From positions 310,001-374,000 of the forward strand of contig NZ_JAFCJS010000003.1 in assembly GCF_018130825.1 (NCBI RefSeq): DNA of 64,000 bases, written 5' to 3'. The position numbers and the translations under genes were made by a program. Of the stretch, positions 49,373-59,700 are shown in pieces. Source of the stretch: Bradyrhizobium liaoningense. GTDB lineage: Bacteria; Pseudomonadota; Alphaproteobacteria; Rhizobiales; Xanthobacteraceae. A model generated the notes under the pieces. The model ran no database searches. It was not told the DNA's origin and was given only the letters and a program-made list of their open reading frames with translations. Each line of letters starts with the position of its first letter. Position 1 is the first letter of the stretch.

Positions 49373-50320
49373 CTAATCCGTGTACCTGATCCGCGGATCG
49401 AACACCGCGTAGAGCATGTCGACGGTGAAATTCGCGAACACCACCACGACGGCAATGAACATCACGAGGTTCTGCACGATCGGATAGTCGCGCCAGCGGA
49501 TCGCCTCGACCAGGAAACGCGCGACGCCGGGGATGTTGAACACGGTCTCGGTGACGATCAGGCCGCCGATCAGGAACGCGGCCTCGATGCCGATCACGGT
49601 GATGACGGGCAGGATCGCGTTCTTCAGCGCATGGTGATAATTCACGGCGGCATCGGAGGCGCCCTTGGCGCGCGCGGTGCGGATATAATCCTGCCGCAGC
49701 ACCTCCAGCATCGAGGAGCGCGTGATGCGCATGGTCAGCGCCGCGCTGCGGAAGCCGACGGCGGCGGCGGGCACGGCGTAGGTCGCGAACGCTTCGAGCC
49801 AGGTCTTGGGATTGGGATTGAAGATCGGTATCTGGCCGAACATCGCCACCGCCGCGGTGAGGATGAGCAGGCCAAGCCAGAACGAGGGCAGCGACAATCC
49901 GCTGAGGCTGACGACGCGCAGCGCGTAGTCGAGCCGCGTGCCTTGCTTCACCGCGCTGATGACGCCGAGCGGAATGCCAATGGACGCAGAGAACAACAGC
50001 GCGAGGCCAGCGAGCCGTGCCGTGATCGGGATCCGCGGCAGGATTTCCTGGAGCGCCGGCTTCTCCGAGACGTAGGAGTAGCCGAAATCACCGCGCAGAA
50101 AACCGCTGATCCAGTGCCAATATTGCACGATCAGCGGCTGGTCGATTCCGAGCTCTTTCTCCAGATTGGCCTTGTCGGCAGGATCGACATAGCCGGCTGC
50201 GGCAAACAGGATGTCGACGATGTTGCCGGGCACGATGCGCAGCAGGAAGAAGATGACGACCGAGATCCCGAACAGGGTCACGAGCATCAGGAACAGGCGC
50301 CGTACCAGATAGGCAAACAT
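49373..50320 (-). CDS. dipeptide-type ABC permease, DppB type
   Basis: This 315-residue protein has a start anchor (MFAYLVRRLFLMLVTLFGIS) typical of DppB, about six membrane segments, and the EAA-like DYIRTARAKGASDAAVNYHHAL loop (about 215-236, read in parts). Its N-terminus fits the DppB type with the conserved RRxF pattern. It lies 42 bp after the binding-protein gene and forms the channel with the DppC-type partner. Confidence 0.92.
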   Translation of the reverse strand: MFAYLVRRLFLMLVTLFGISVVIFFLLRIVPGNIVDILFAAAGYVDPADKANLEKELGIDQPLIVQYWHWISGFLRGDFGYSYVSEKPALQEILPRIPITARLAGLALLFSASIGIPLGVISAVKQGTRLDYALRVVSLSGLSLPSFWLGLLILTAAVAMFGQIPIFNPNPKTWLEAFATYAVPAAAVGFRSAALTMRITRSSMLEVLRQDYIRTARAKGASDAAVNYHHALKNAILPVITVIGIEAAFLIGGLIVTETVFNIPGVARFLVEAIRWRDYPIVQNLVMFIAVVVVFANFTVDMLYAVFDPRIRYTD

Positions 50321-50362
50321 CCTTCGCCTCCTGCCGAACCCGTCAGCCGCCCGCGGCCTGCG

Positions 50363-51961
50363 CTACTTGTCCAGCCACAGGTCCTCGTAACGATAGCCAT
50401 TATAGGAGCTGTTCGTCATGATCGTCACGCCCTTGACGTAAGGCTGCCAGCAACTGCCCATACGGCTGTGGAAGATGATCGGACGGGCGACGTCCTCCTG
50501 AAGCTTCTTGTCGATGTCCCAGACCAGTTTCTTGCGCTTCTCGACATTGGTCTCCTGCGACTGCTCGTCGAACAGTTTCTCGATCTCCTTGTTGCAGTAG
50601 TTGGTGTAGTTGCGCTCGGACCCGCAGGAATAGTTCTCGTAGAAGGACTGGTCGGGATCGTCCACCGCATTGCCGGTGAGGTTGAGCCCGATCATGTAGT
50701 CCTTGCGCGCAACCTTCGGGAACCAGTTCGCGGTCTCGACCACGTCGAGCTCGCCGTCGATATAGATGCTCTTGAGCTGGTCGATCAGGATCACCGCGGG
50801 ATCGCGGTAGACCGGAATGTTGCGGGTTGAGACCTTGACGGCGAGATGCTTGTCGGGTCCGTAACCCGCCTTCTCCATCAGCTTCTTGGCGGCATCGCGA
50901 TTGGCCTTCACGTCGGGCCCATAGCCTGGAATGGTCTCCAGCATCTCCTTGGGCATGCCCCAGAGGCCGTTCGGCGGCGGCAGCATGGTGCCGCCGACGT
51001 CGCCCTGTCCCTCGAACATGATCGAGATGAAGGCCTTGCGGTCGAGCGCCAGCGCCATGGCGCGGCGGATGTCGGCGTTGTCGAACGGCGCTGCCGTCGA
51101 ATTGACGATGATGTTGGTCGCAACATTGGTCGGCGCGATCTCGCAGACCGCGTTCGGCGCCTGCGATTTCACATCTTTCAGGAGCGGGATGCTCACCTCG
51201 GTCGGGAAGGCCATGTCGAATTTGCCGGCGACGAAGGCGAGGATCGCGGTCGAGCGGTTCGGGATGATGGTGAACTCGATGCCGTCGAGATAGGGCCGGC
51301 CCTCGCGCCAGTAATCCGGATTGCGCGTCAGCTTGATCGATTCATTGGCCTTGAACTCGACGAATTTGAACGGGCCGGTGCCGATCGGGTGCGTGCGCAT
51401 GTCGCCCGGCGAGACATGGCAGGGATAGACCGGCGTATAGCCCGAAGCGAGCAGCGCCAGCAGCGAGGGCTGCGGCCGCTTCAGGTTGAACGAGACCTCG
51501 AAATCGCCGTTGGTCGAGATGTCGCTGACCTGCTCGTACCAGGTCTTGCGCGGGTTCTGCCGGAACTTCTGCTGCGCCTTGCCCATCAGCATGTCGAAGG
51601 TGCATTTGACGTCCGCCGAGGTGAACGGCTTGCCGTCGTGCCATTTCACGCCCTGGCGCAGCTTGAAGGTCAGGGTCTTGTTGTCGTTCACCCAGGCCCA
51701 GCTCTCGGCGAGTTCCGGAATGATGTTGTCCATCCGGTTCTGCGCCTCGTCCTGCTTGTAGATGACGAGGTTGTTGAACACGGGCATGAAGGGAACATTG
51801 AGCGAGTAGGTCGCGCCTTCATGGATCGAGGCATTGCCGGGGCTGTCCCGGTGATACATCCGCAGGATTCCGCCCTGCTTGGGCTGGCCGGCGAATGCAA
51901 TGGTCGAAAACGCCAGCAAAGATAGCGCCGCCGTCGCGGCGAGCGCCCGCACGCTCCGCAT
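50363..51961 (-). CDS. dipeptide-type ABC substrate-binding protein
   Basis: This 532-residue protein has a signal peptide (MRSVRALAATAALSLLAFS, cleavage near AFA-GQ) and a class C SBP_bac_5 fold: SWAWVNDNKTLTFKLRQGVKWHDG, GTGPFKFVEFKANESIKLTRNPDYW, and RRAMALALDRKAFISIMFEG. Tripartite organisation with large lobes is typical of peptide and nickel receptors. It is first in the operon. The substrate is not fixed by sequence. Confidence 0.93.
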   Translation of the reverse strand: MRSVRALAATAALSLLAFSTIAFAGQPKQGGILRMYHRDSPGNASIHEGATYSLNVPFMPVFNNLVIYKQDEAQNRMDNIIPELAESWAWVNDNKTLTFKLRQGVKWHDGKPFTSADVKCTFDMLMGKAQQKFRQNPRKTWYEQVSDISTNGDFEVSFNLKRPQPSLLALLASGYTPVYPCHVSPGDMRTHPIGTGPFKFVEFKANESIKLTRNPDYWREGRPYLDGIEFTIIPNRSTAILAFVAGKFDMAFPTEVSIPLLKDVKSQAPNAVCEIAPTNVATNIIVNSTAAPFDNADIRRAMALALDRKAFISIMFEGQGDVGGTMLPPPNGLWGMPKEMLETIPGYGPDVKANRDAAKKLMEKAGYGPDKHLAVKVSTRNIPVYRDPAVILIDQLKSIYIDGELDVVETANWFPKVARKDYMIGLNLTGNAVDDPDQSFYENYSCGSERNYTNYCNKEIEKLFDEQSQETNVEKRKKLVWDIDKKLQEDVARPIIFHSRMGSCWQPYVKGVTIMTNSSYNGYRYEDLWLDK

Positions 51962-52131
51962 TCTCGTCCTCCCTGGACTTTAGTCTTTTGGGCCTTTTCC
52001 GGCCTGTTTGTCAGGACGATAGCGGGGCAGGTGCAGCGAAGCAACGGCCAAGGGCAGCCGCGCTCTCGGCAATTCGGATGACGCAAGGCCGCGGGGGCTT
52101 TCTCTCACCATGTGAGAGTGGTTCCTCCGGC

Positions 52132-52258
52132 GTCGTCCTGGCGAAAGCCAGGACCCATCACCCCAGAGAGATGTTTGGCGAAGACTGGTCGTTCGGTACT
52201 GACGCCGGTGGCGACTGATAGATCACTCGGTATGGGTCCTGGCTTTCGCCAGGACGAC
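52132..52258. repeat. family A palindromic repeat, copy 4
   Basis: Starts gtcgtcctggcgaaagccagg and ends ctttcgccaggacgac. It lies in the 307-bp gap (51962-52268) between the peptide-binding protein gene and the acyl-CoA synthetase gene; the remaining part of the gap (51962-52131) holds the promoter of the peptide operon, with no other recognisable feature. Confidence 0.85.
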
Positions 52259-52268
52259 GGCGGGGGGC

Positions 52269-53819
52269 TCACACAATCCGCGACGTCTTGTTTCCCCAAT
52301 ACCGGTCCCGGAGCAGCCGCTTGTACAGCTTGCCGGTCGGCAAGCGCGGCAGTTCCTTCTCGAAATCCACCGAGCGGGGCACCTTCTGCCGCGACAGCGA
52401 CTGGCCGCAGAACGCGATCAGCTCTTCGGCGAGCGTGGGGTCCGGCACGACGCCGGGCATCGGCTGCACCACCGCCTTCACCTCTTCGCCGAGATCGGGA
52501 TTGGGCACACCGAACACCGCGGCATCGGCGACCTTCGGATGGGTGATCAAGAGATTCTCGCATTCCTGCGGATAGATGTTCACCCCGCCCGAGATGATCA
52601 TGAAGGTCGCGCGGTCGGTGAGGTAGAGGAAGCGGTCGGCGTCGACATAGCCGACGTCGCCGACCGTGCTCATGCTGCCGTCGGCCGAGCGCGCTTCCTT
52701 CGTCTTCTCGGGATCGTTGAAATATTCGAACGGCGATCCGGTCTTGAACCAGACCTGGCCAGGCGTGCCGGTCGGGCACGGATTCATGTTCTCGTCGAGG
52801 ATATGGAGGTCGCCGAGCAGCACCTTGCCGACGGTGCCGCGATGCGCCAGCCATTCCTCGCTGTTGCAGGCGGTGAAGCCGAGGCCTTCGGTGGCGCCGT
52901 AATATTCGTGGATGATCGGCCCCCACCATTTGATGATGTCGTCCTTGACCAGGGCCGGGCAGGGCGCCGCCGCATGGATCGCGATCTCCAGCGACGACAG
53001 GTCGTAATGCTTGCGCACCTCCTCCGGCAGCTTCAGCATACGCGAAAACATCGTCGGCACCAGCTGCGTGTGGGTGATGCCCCATTGCTGCACGAGCTGG
53101 AGATAGCGTTCCGGATCGAAGCTCTCCATGATGATCACGGTGCCGCCCATGCGGATCGTGAGGTTCACGGCAGCCTGCGGCGCCGAGTGATAGAGCGGGG
53201 CCGGCGACAGGTAGACCATACCCTCGCGGTAGTGCCAGAGCTTGGTCAGGAAATCGAACAGCGGCAGATTGTGTTTGGGCGGCTCCTCCGGCAGCGGCCG
53301 CAAAATGCCTTTCGGCCGCCCCGTCGTGCCCGACGAATAGAGCATGGCGGTGCCGAGCCACTCGTCCTGGATCGGCGTCGCGGGCAGACCGGCGGTGGCG
53401 TCCGCCAGCCCGACGATGCGCTCGCTCTCGCCGGGACCGTCGGCGACGATGCAGAGCTTGACGTCGGGGCAGGCCTGGATCGCCTCGCGCGCGATGTCGA
53501 GCTTCGCCATCGACGTGATCAGGATCTTCGACTGGCTGTTGACGAGCAGATAGGCGAGCTCGCCCGGCGTCAGGAACGAGTTGATGCAGGTGTAGTAGAG
53601 CCCCGACCGCTCGCCCGCACCGCAGGCCTCGAGATAGCGCGCATTGTTCTCCATGAAGATCGAGTAGTGGTCGAGCCGCTTGAGGCCGTGCTTGCGGAAC
53701 AGATGCGCGAGGCGATTGCTGCGTGCCTCCAGCTCGCGATAGGTGACGGCCTCGCCGGTCGCCGCCATGATGAACGCGGGCTGCAGCGGGCGCAGGCGGG
53801 CATGGTGACCAGTGTACAT
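52269..53819 (-). CDS. AMP-forming acyl-CoA synthetase, second
   Basis: This 516-residue protein has a P-loop MLYSSGTTGRPKGI, EYYGATEGLGF, VGDVGYVDADRFLYLTDR and a C-terminal lysine in LPTGKLYKRLLR. It starts with MYTGHHARLRPLQPA. The substrate may be a short or medium acid. The gene lies 17 bp after an iron-type alcohol dehydrogenase on the same strand, so the pair may oxidise an alcohol and activate the derived acid, but the intermediate aldehyde step is not encoded here. Confidence 0.9.
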   Translation of the reverse strand: MYTGHHARLRPLQPAFIMAATGEAVTYRELEARSNRLAHLFRKHGLKRLDHYSIFMENNARYLEACGAGERSGLYYTCINSFLTPGELAYLLVNSQSKILITSMAKLDIAREAIQACPDVKLCIVADGPGESERIVGLADATAGLPATPIQDEWLGTAMLYSSGTTGRPKGILRPLPEEPPKHNLPLFDFLTKLWHYREGMVYLSPAPLYHSAPQAAVNLTIRMGGTVIIMESFDPERYLQLVQQWGITHTQLVPTMFSRMLKLPEEVRKHYDLSSLEIAIHAAAPCPALVKDDIIKWWGPIIHEYYGATEGLGFTACNSEEWLAHRGTVGKVLLGDLHILDENMNPCPTGTPGQVWFKTGSPFEYFNDPEKTKEARSADGSMSTVGDVGYVDADRFLYLTDRATFMIISGGVNIYPQECENLLITHPKVADAAVFGVPNPDLGEEVKAVVQPMPGVVPDPTLAEELIAFCGQSLSRQKVPRSVDFEKELPRLPTGKLYKRLLRDRYWGNKTSRIV

Positions 53820-53836
53820 CTATCCTCCGGCTTGGA

Positions 53837-54991
53837 TCATGCGGCGAGAGACAGGATTTCTTTGATGTCGGCGGGGCCGGCGATCTTGCGCGGATTGCGC
53901 GGGATCCAGTTCGTGCGCATCGCCTGTTCGGCGATGGCATCGAAATGCTCCGGCGAGACGTGCACATCCGCGAGGCTGCGCGGCATGCCGAGCGAGCGGA
54001 TGAAGGCATCGAGCACGTCGGCGGCGTCATGGCCGGGAAAGCCCATCGCGGCGGCGACGATCACCTGGCGCTCGGCATTGTCGCGCGCATTCCAGCGCAT
54101 CACCGCCGGCAGCATGACGCAGGAGGTGTGGCCGTGCGGCACGTTGAAGGCCGCGCCCAGCACGTAGCCGATGCCGTGGCTCGCGCCCATCGGCACGCCG
54201 GCGGCGAGCGCGCCCATCGACAGCCAGGTTCCGATCTGCGCATCCATGCGTGCGCCGAGATCGGATGGGTTGGCCTTCACCCGGGGCAGCGCATCGGCAA
54301 GCATGGCAAGGCCCTTGACCGATTGCGCGTCGGCATAGGGATGCGTCTCTCGCGAGCAGATCGCCTCGACGCAATGGTCGATGGCGCGGATACCGGTCGA
54401 CAGGAACAGCCATTCCGGCGTGTGCACGGTGATGGCCGGGTCGAGGATGGTCGCGCGCGGCACGGTGAGCGGATGCCGCAGCATCTGTTTCACGTTGGTG
54501 CTGCGGTCGGTGACGCCGGCGATCGATGAGAACTCGCCGCCGGCAATCGTGGTCGGTACGCTGACCTGTCGCACGGTCGGCGCATTCATCTCGGGCGCGA
54601 CCCCCTTGTGCACGCGGATGCGCTCGATGCCGTCGATCGTGTCGATGCCGTTGGCAAGGCAGAGCTGCACCGCCTTGGCGCCGTCGGTGATCGAGCCGCC
54701 GCCGACGGTGACGATCAGATCGGCGCCCACCTCGCGCGCCGCGCGAGTGGCTGCGATCACCGCCTCGCGCGGCGTGTGTGCCGGCATGGCGTCGAACAGG
54801 CCGGCGCAGCGCGGCCCGAGTGCTTCCTTGATTTTCGCGATCTCGTCGGTCTGCCGGTTCAGCGTCCCTGAGACCATCAGGAAGGCGCGGCGGGCTCCCA
54901 GCCGATCCATCTGCGCGACGATCGCGCCGGCTGCCGGATGGCCGAACACGACCTCCTCGATCGCGCCGTAAACGACACGTCCCTGGTGCAC
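53837..54991 (-). CDS. iron-containing alcohol dehydrogenase, maleylacetate-reductase-like
   Basis: I choose the GTG at 54991, five bases after GGAGGA; an ATG at 55027 adds 12 residues. The protein has 384 residues. An N-terminal NAD(P)-binding domain with VTVGGGSITDGAKAV (about 85-99) is followed by an all-helical metal domain containing IRAIDHCVEAICS, SHGIGYVLGAAFNVPHGH and the second histidine pair. It is closest to maleylacetate reductases and related enzymes. The substrate is uncertain. It is upstream of an acyl-CoA synthetase. Confidence 0.85.
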   Translation of the reverse strand: MHQGRVVYGAIEEVVFGHPAAGAIVAQMDRLGARRAFLMVSGTLNRQTDEIAKIKEALGPRCAGLFDAMPAHTPREAVIAATRAAREVGADLIVTVGGGSITDGAKAVQLCLANGIDTIDGIERIRVHKGVAPEMNAPTVRQVSVPTTIAGGEFSSIAGVTDRSTNVKQMLRHPLTVPRATILDPAITVHTPEWLFLSTGIRAIDHCVEAICSRETHPYADAQSVKGLAMLADALPRVKANPSDLGARMDAQIGTWLSMGALAAGVPMGASHGIGYVLGAAFNVPHGHTSCVMLPAVMRWNARDNAERQVIVAAAMGFPGHDAADVLDAFIRSLGMPRSLADVHVSPEHFDAIAEQAMRTNWIPRNPRKIAGPADIKEILSLAA

Positions 54992-55086
54992 GCCTGTCCT
55001 CCCCGGACAATTCGTCTTGTTTTGCAAGGGGAAGTCTAGCCGAGCAGCCGCCGCCCGTCATGTGCGAAGACGCTGGCCTTTTCTTA

Positions 55087-55267
55087 CCCTCCCCTGGAAG
55101 GGGTCCGGGACGAGCGTAGCTCGCCCGTGGTCGATCGCGCGCAGCGCGAGTGGGGTGGGGTGATCTCTCCACACGGGCACTGCTCGTGGCGGAGAGTCCT
55201 TCACCCCACCCCGCTGCGCATGCCGCTTCGCTCCACGCGCAGCGACCCTCCCCCTCCAGGGGAGGGT
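55087..55267. repeat. family C palindromic repeat, copy 2
   Basis: Starts ccctcccctggaaggggtcc and ends ccctccaggggaggg, with the agcgcgagtggggtggggtg segment seen in the 25.8 kb copy. It lies in the 510-bp stretch between the dehydrogenase start and the RND operon. Confidence 0.85.
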
Positions 55268-55501
55268 AAGAGCAGCGCTCCATTCATGAGCCCCGCGAAT
55301 AAGCCCATTCGCGTCTTGGCCACTAATCGGTGCGCGCGCGGCCGGCTGACTCCCCTGTCAACCCGCCATCCGGCCAGGGCGCTCGCGCGGGCATTGCGCG
55401 CGCATTGGTCTTGAAGTGTTCATCATTGCCGCCCATCCTGTAGGGCCCGCGCGATGGCGAATACCCTGCTTTTTCCGCGGTTTTTTGAGTGAGGACCTGG
55501 G
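55268..55501 (+). promoter_or_regulatory. upstream region of the RND efflux operon
   Basis: These 234 bp hold no convincing gene. The end is GAGGACCTGGG before the ATG at 55502, a good ribosome site. No TetR or other regulator gene is adjacent, so control must act from elsewhere. Confidence 0.4.
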
Positions 55502-56707
55502 ATGACTGGACCGGACGGAAGCGAGCCATTTGTCAAAAAGCACGATTTCGTTCAATTGCGGCATTACGCGTTAGCGAGCCTCCTCGTCGCTTCATTCGCC
55601 CTCGCCGGCTGCGGCCAGCCGGCTTCGCAAGCGTCCGCGCCGCCGCCCGCGCCGGTGACCGTCGCCCAGCCTGTCAAGCGCACCGTCACCGATTGGGACG
55701 AATTCACCGGCCGCTTCGAGGCGGTCGAGGAAGTCCAGGTGCGCCCGCGCGTCGGCGGCTTCGTCAACTCGGTCGAATTCCAGGACGGCGCCATCGTGCG
55801 TCAGGGCGATCTGCTCTACGTCATCGACCCGCGCCCGTTCGAGGCGGTGGCCGAGCAGGCCGACGGTCAGCTCTCCGACGCGCGCGCCAAGGTCGAGCTT
55901 GCCAAGCGCGAGCTCGACCGCGGCCTCAACCTGGTCCAGACCAGCGCCGTCTCCGAGCAGGTCGTCGACCAGCGTCGGCAGGCCTTGCAGGCCGCGCACG
56001 CGGCGGAGGTGCAAGCCGCGGGCGCGCTCAAGGCCGCACGCCTCAACATCGAATTCACGCATGTGACCGCACCGCTCACGGGGCGCGTCAGCCGCCATCT
56101 CGTCAGCCCCGGCAATCTCGTGCAGGGCAGCGACACCGGCACCTCGACGCTGCTGACCTCGATCGTCGCGCTCGATCCGATCTACGTCTATTTCGACATG
56201 GATGAGGCGACCTTCATCAAATACAGCAAGCTGTGGTTCGAAGGTAAGCGCCCGAGCTCACGCGATACGGCGAACCCCGTGCAGGTGACGCTCGCCGGCG
56301 AGACCAAGCCGTCGCGTGAAGGCACCATCAACTTCCTCGACAACCGCCTCGACGTCTCCACCGGCACGCTGCGCAGCCGCGCCGTGGTCAAGAACACCGA
56401 TCTGTCGATCCTGCCCGGCCAGTTCGGCCGCGTCCGCCTGATCGGCAGCGCGCCCTACGAGGCGCTGCTGATCCCCGACGTTGCGATCGCGACCGACCAG
56501 TCCCGCAAGATCGTGTTCGTGGTGAAGCCTGATGACACGGTCGAAGCGCGCCCCGTCGTGCTCGGGCCGCTCGACGAAGGCTTGCGTGTGATCCGCGAGG
56601 GCCTGAAGGCTGATGACCGCGTCATCGTCAACGGCATCCAGCGCGCCCGCGTCGGCGCCAAGGTCGCCCCCCAGACCGCGCAAGCGCCAGTCGGTGGCAA
56701 GTCATGA
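55502..56707 (+). CDS. RND efflux periplasmic adaptor lipoprotein
   Basis: This 401-residue adaptor has a lipobox LAGC (Cys37) after a hydrophobic stretch, so it should be lipid-anchored. Lipoyl/HlyD barrel-sandwich segments are EVQVRPRVGGFVNSVEFQDG and FTHVTAPLTGRVSRHLVSPG, and a helical hairpin lies about 110-170. It is of AcrA/MexA type. The stop overlaps the transporter start (ATGA). No outer-membrane TolC-type gene follows, so the third component is unlinked. Confidence 0.92.
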   Translation: MTGPDGSEPFVKKHDFVQLRHYALASLLVASFALAGCGQPASQASAPPPAPVTVAQPVKRTVTDWDEFTGRFEAVEEVQVRPRVGGFVNSVEFQDGAIVRQGDLLYVIDPRPFEAVAEQADGQLSDARAKVELAKRELDRGLNLVQTSAVSEQVVDQRRQALQAAHAAEVQAAGALKAARLNIEFTHVTAPLTGRVSRHLVSPGNLVQGSDTGTSTLLTSIVALDPIYVYFDMDEATFIKYSKLWFEGKRPSSRDTANPVQVTLAGETKPSREGTINFLDNRLDVSTGTLRSRAVVKNTDLSILPGQFGRVRLIGSAPYEALLIPDVAIATDQSRKIVFVVKPDDTVEARPVVLGPLDEGLRVIREGLKADDRVIVNGIQRARVGAKVAPQTAQAPVGGKS

Positions 56708-59700
56708 ATCTCGGCCGTCTCTCCATCAACCAGCCCATCCTGGCGATGGTGCTGTCGATCGTGCTGCTGATCGTCGGCGCGCTCGCCTACACCACCTTGC
56801 CGGTCTCCGAATATCCGCAAGTTGTGCCGCCCACTGTCGTCGTCACCACGCAATATCCCGGCGCCTCCGCGCAGACCGTGTCCGACACGGTCGCTGCTCC
56901 CATCGAGCAGGAGATCAACGGCGTCGAGGACATGCTGTATCTTTACAGCCAGGCGACCTCGAACGGCCAGCTCACCATCACCGTCACCTTCAAGCTCGGC
57001 ACCGATCTCGACAAGGCCCAGGTGCTGGTGCAGAACCGCGTCGCGATCGCGCAGCCGCGCCTGCCCGAGGAGGTCCAGCGCAACGGCGTCACGACCCGCA
57101 AGAACTCGCCCGATATCCTGATGGTCGTGTTCATGCTGTCGCCCGACGACACGTTCGACCAGCTCTACATCTCCAACTATGCGCTGCTCCAGGTCCGCGA
57201 CCAGCTCTTGCGCATCGACGGCGTCGGCGACATCCAGATCTTCGGCGCGCGCGACTATTCGATGCGGATGTGGCTGGATCCTGACCGCATCGCCAATCTC
57301 GGCCTGACCTCGACCGAGGTACTGGCGGCGATCCGGGCCCAGAACGTGCAGATCGCGGGCGGGCAGATCGCCGAGCCGCCGATCGCGGACCGCGCCTTCC
57401 AGCCGAACCTGACCTTCACGGGGCGGCTCAAGGACCAGAAGCAGTTCGAGGACATCCTGATCAAGGCCGGCTCCGACGGCCGCACGGTGCGCCTGCGCGA
57501 CGTCGCCCGCATCGAGCTCGGCGCACTCGCCTATTCCACCAACAGCTTCCTGCTGCGGAAATCAGCGGTCGCCATGCTGGTGACGCAGCGGCCCGGGTCG
57601 AACGCGCTTGCGACCGCGAAGCACATCTCCGAGACCATGGCGAAGCTGAAGGAGAGCTTTCCGAAGGGCCTCGACTACAATATCGGCTACAACCCGACCG
57701 AGTTCATCGCCCAGTCGGTCCACGAGCTGATCAAGACCATCTACGAGGCCATGCTGCTTGTGGTCATCGTCGTGCTGGTGTTCCTGCAGGGCTGGCGGCC
57801 CGCGATCATCCCGATCATCGCGATCCCGGTCTCGCTGGTTGGCACCTTCGCGGTGATGGCGGCGCTCGGCTTCTCCATCAACAATCTCACTCTGTTCGGC
57901 CTCGTGCTCGCCGTCGGCATCGTCGTCGACGATGCCATCGTCGTGGTCGAGAATGTCGAACGCCATCTCGAACACGGCTTGAGCCGGCGCGATGCGGCGC
58001 TGAAAACCATGGAGGAGGTCGGCGGCGCGCTGGTCTCGATTGCGCTGGTGCTGTGCGCCGTGTTCGTGCCGACCGCGTTCCTCGGCGGCATCTCCGGGCA
58101 GTTCTTCCAGCAATTCGCCGTCACCATTGCGGTCGCCACCGCGATCTCCTGCTTCTGCTCGCTGACGCTGTCGCCGGCGCTGGCCTCGCAGATCCTCACC
58201 CCGCATGAGGAGAAGCGGCCGCCGGCGAGCTGGAACGTCATCGCGCGCGGCTGGAACGCCTTCACCGGCGTGTTCAACCGCGTGTTCGACCGGCTCTCCC
58301 ACGGCTATGCGGGCCTCGCCAATTTCGTGATCCGCCATTCGGTGGTGATGCTCCTGATCTACGTCGTGCTGATCGGCAGCGCCGGCTGGCTGATCGTGAC
58401 CACGCCGCAGGGCTTCATCCCGGCGCAGGATCGCGGTTACGTCATCATATCCGTGCAATTGCCGGGCGCGGCGTCGCTGGCGCGCACCACCGAGGTCGTG
58501 CGTGAGATCGAGCGCATCTCGCTCGATACTCCCGGCATCGTTCGCGTCGCGGCCTTTGCCGGCTTCTCCGGCGCGACGCGCACGCAGGCCGGCAATGCGG
58601 CGGCGCTGTTCCCGGTGTTCGACGAGCCCGAGGTGCGGATGAAGAAGGGATTGTCTGCGAACGCCATCACGGTCGAGCTGCGCAAGCGCCTGTCCGCGAT
58701 CCAGGGCGCCTTCATCATCGTGATTCCGCCGCCCGCCGTGCCCGGCATCGGCACCGGCGGCGGCTTCACCATCCGCATCCAGGACCGTCAGGGCCGCGGG
58801 CCTGAGCTGCTCGCCGCGGCCACCGACGAGCTTGTCGCCGCGGCGCGCAAATCGCCCTCGCTGCTCGGCCCCACGGTGTTCTCGCCGTTCTCGGCCAACA
58901 CGCCACAGCTCTTCGTCGACATCGACCGCACCAAGGCGCAGAAGCTCGGCGTGCCCATCGCCAACATCAACGACACGATCCAGACCTATTTCGGATCGAC
59001 CTATGTCAACGACTTCAACCTGTTCGGCCGCACCTATCACGTCACCGCGCAGGCGGACTTCCCGTTCCGGAAAGAGCCAAGCGATCTCTCGCGCCTGCGC
59101 ACGCGCAACGCTTCCGGCGACATGGTGATGCTCGGCAGCGTGGTCGAGTTCAAGGACGTCTCGGGTCCGGACCGCGTCGCGCGCTACAATCTCTATGCGG
59201 CGTCCGAATTGCAGGGCGAGCCGGCGCCGGGCACCAGCTCGACCACCGCGCTCAACACCATCAAGAAGCTCGCCGACGACACCCTGCCGAGCGGCTTCAC
59301 CTTCGAATGGACCGATCTGTCGTATCAGCAGATCACCGGCGGCAATGCGGGCCTGCTCGTGTTCCCGATCTGCGTGCTGTTCGTCTATCTCGTGCTCGCC
59401 GCGCAATATGGCAGCTGGACGCTGCCGTTCGCGGTAATCCTGATCGTGCCGATGTGCCTGCTGGCGGCCACCATCGGTGTCCGCATCATGGGACAGGACG
59501 TCAACATCCTGACCCAGATCGGCTTTGTCGTGCTGGTGGGACTGGCGGCGAAGAACGCGATCCTGATCGTCGAATTCGCGCGCGACATCGAGAACGAAGG
59601 CAAGCCGCGGCTGGAGGCGGTGATCGACGCCTGCCGCCTGCGCCTGCGACCGATCCTGATGACCTCCTTCGCCTTCATCCTCGGCGTGCTGCCGCTGGTG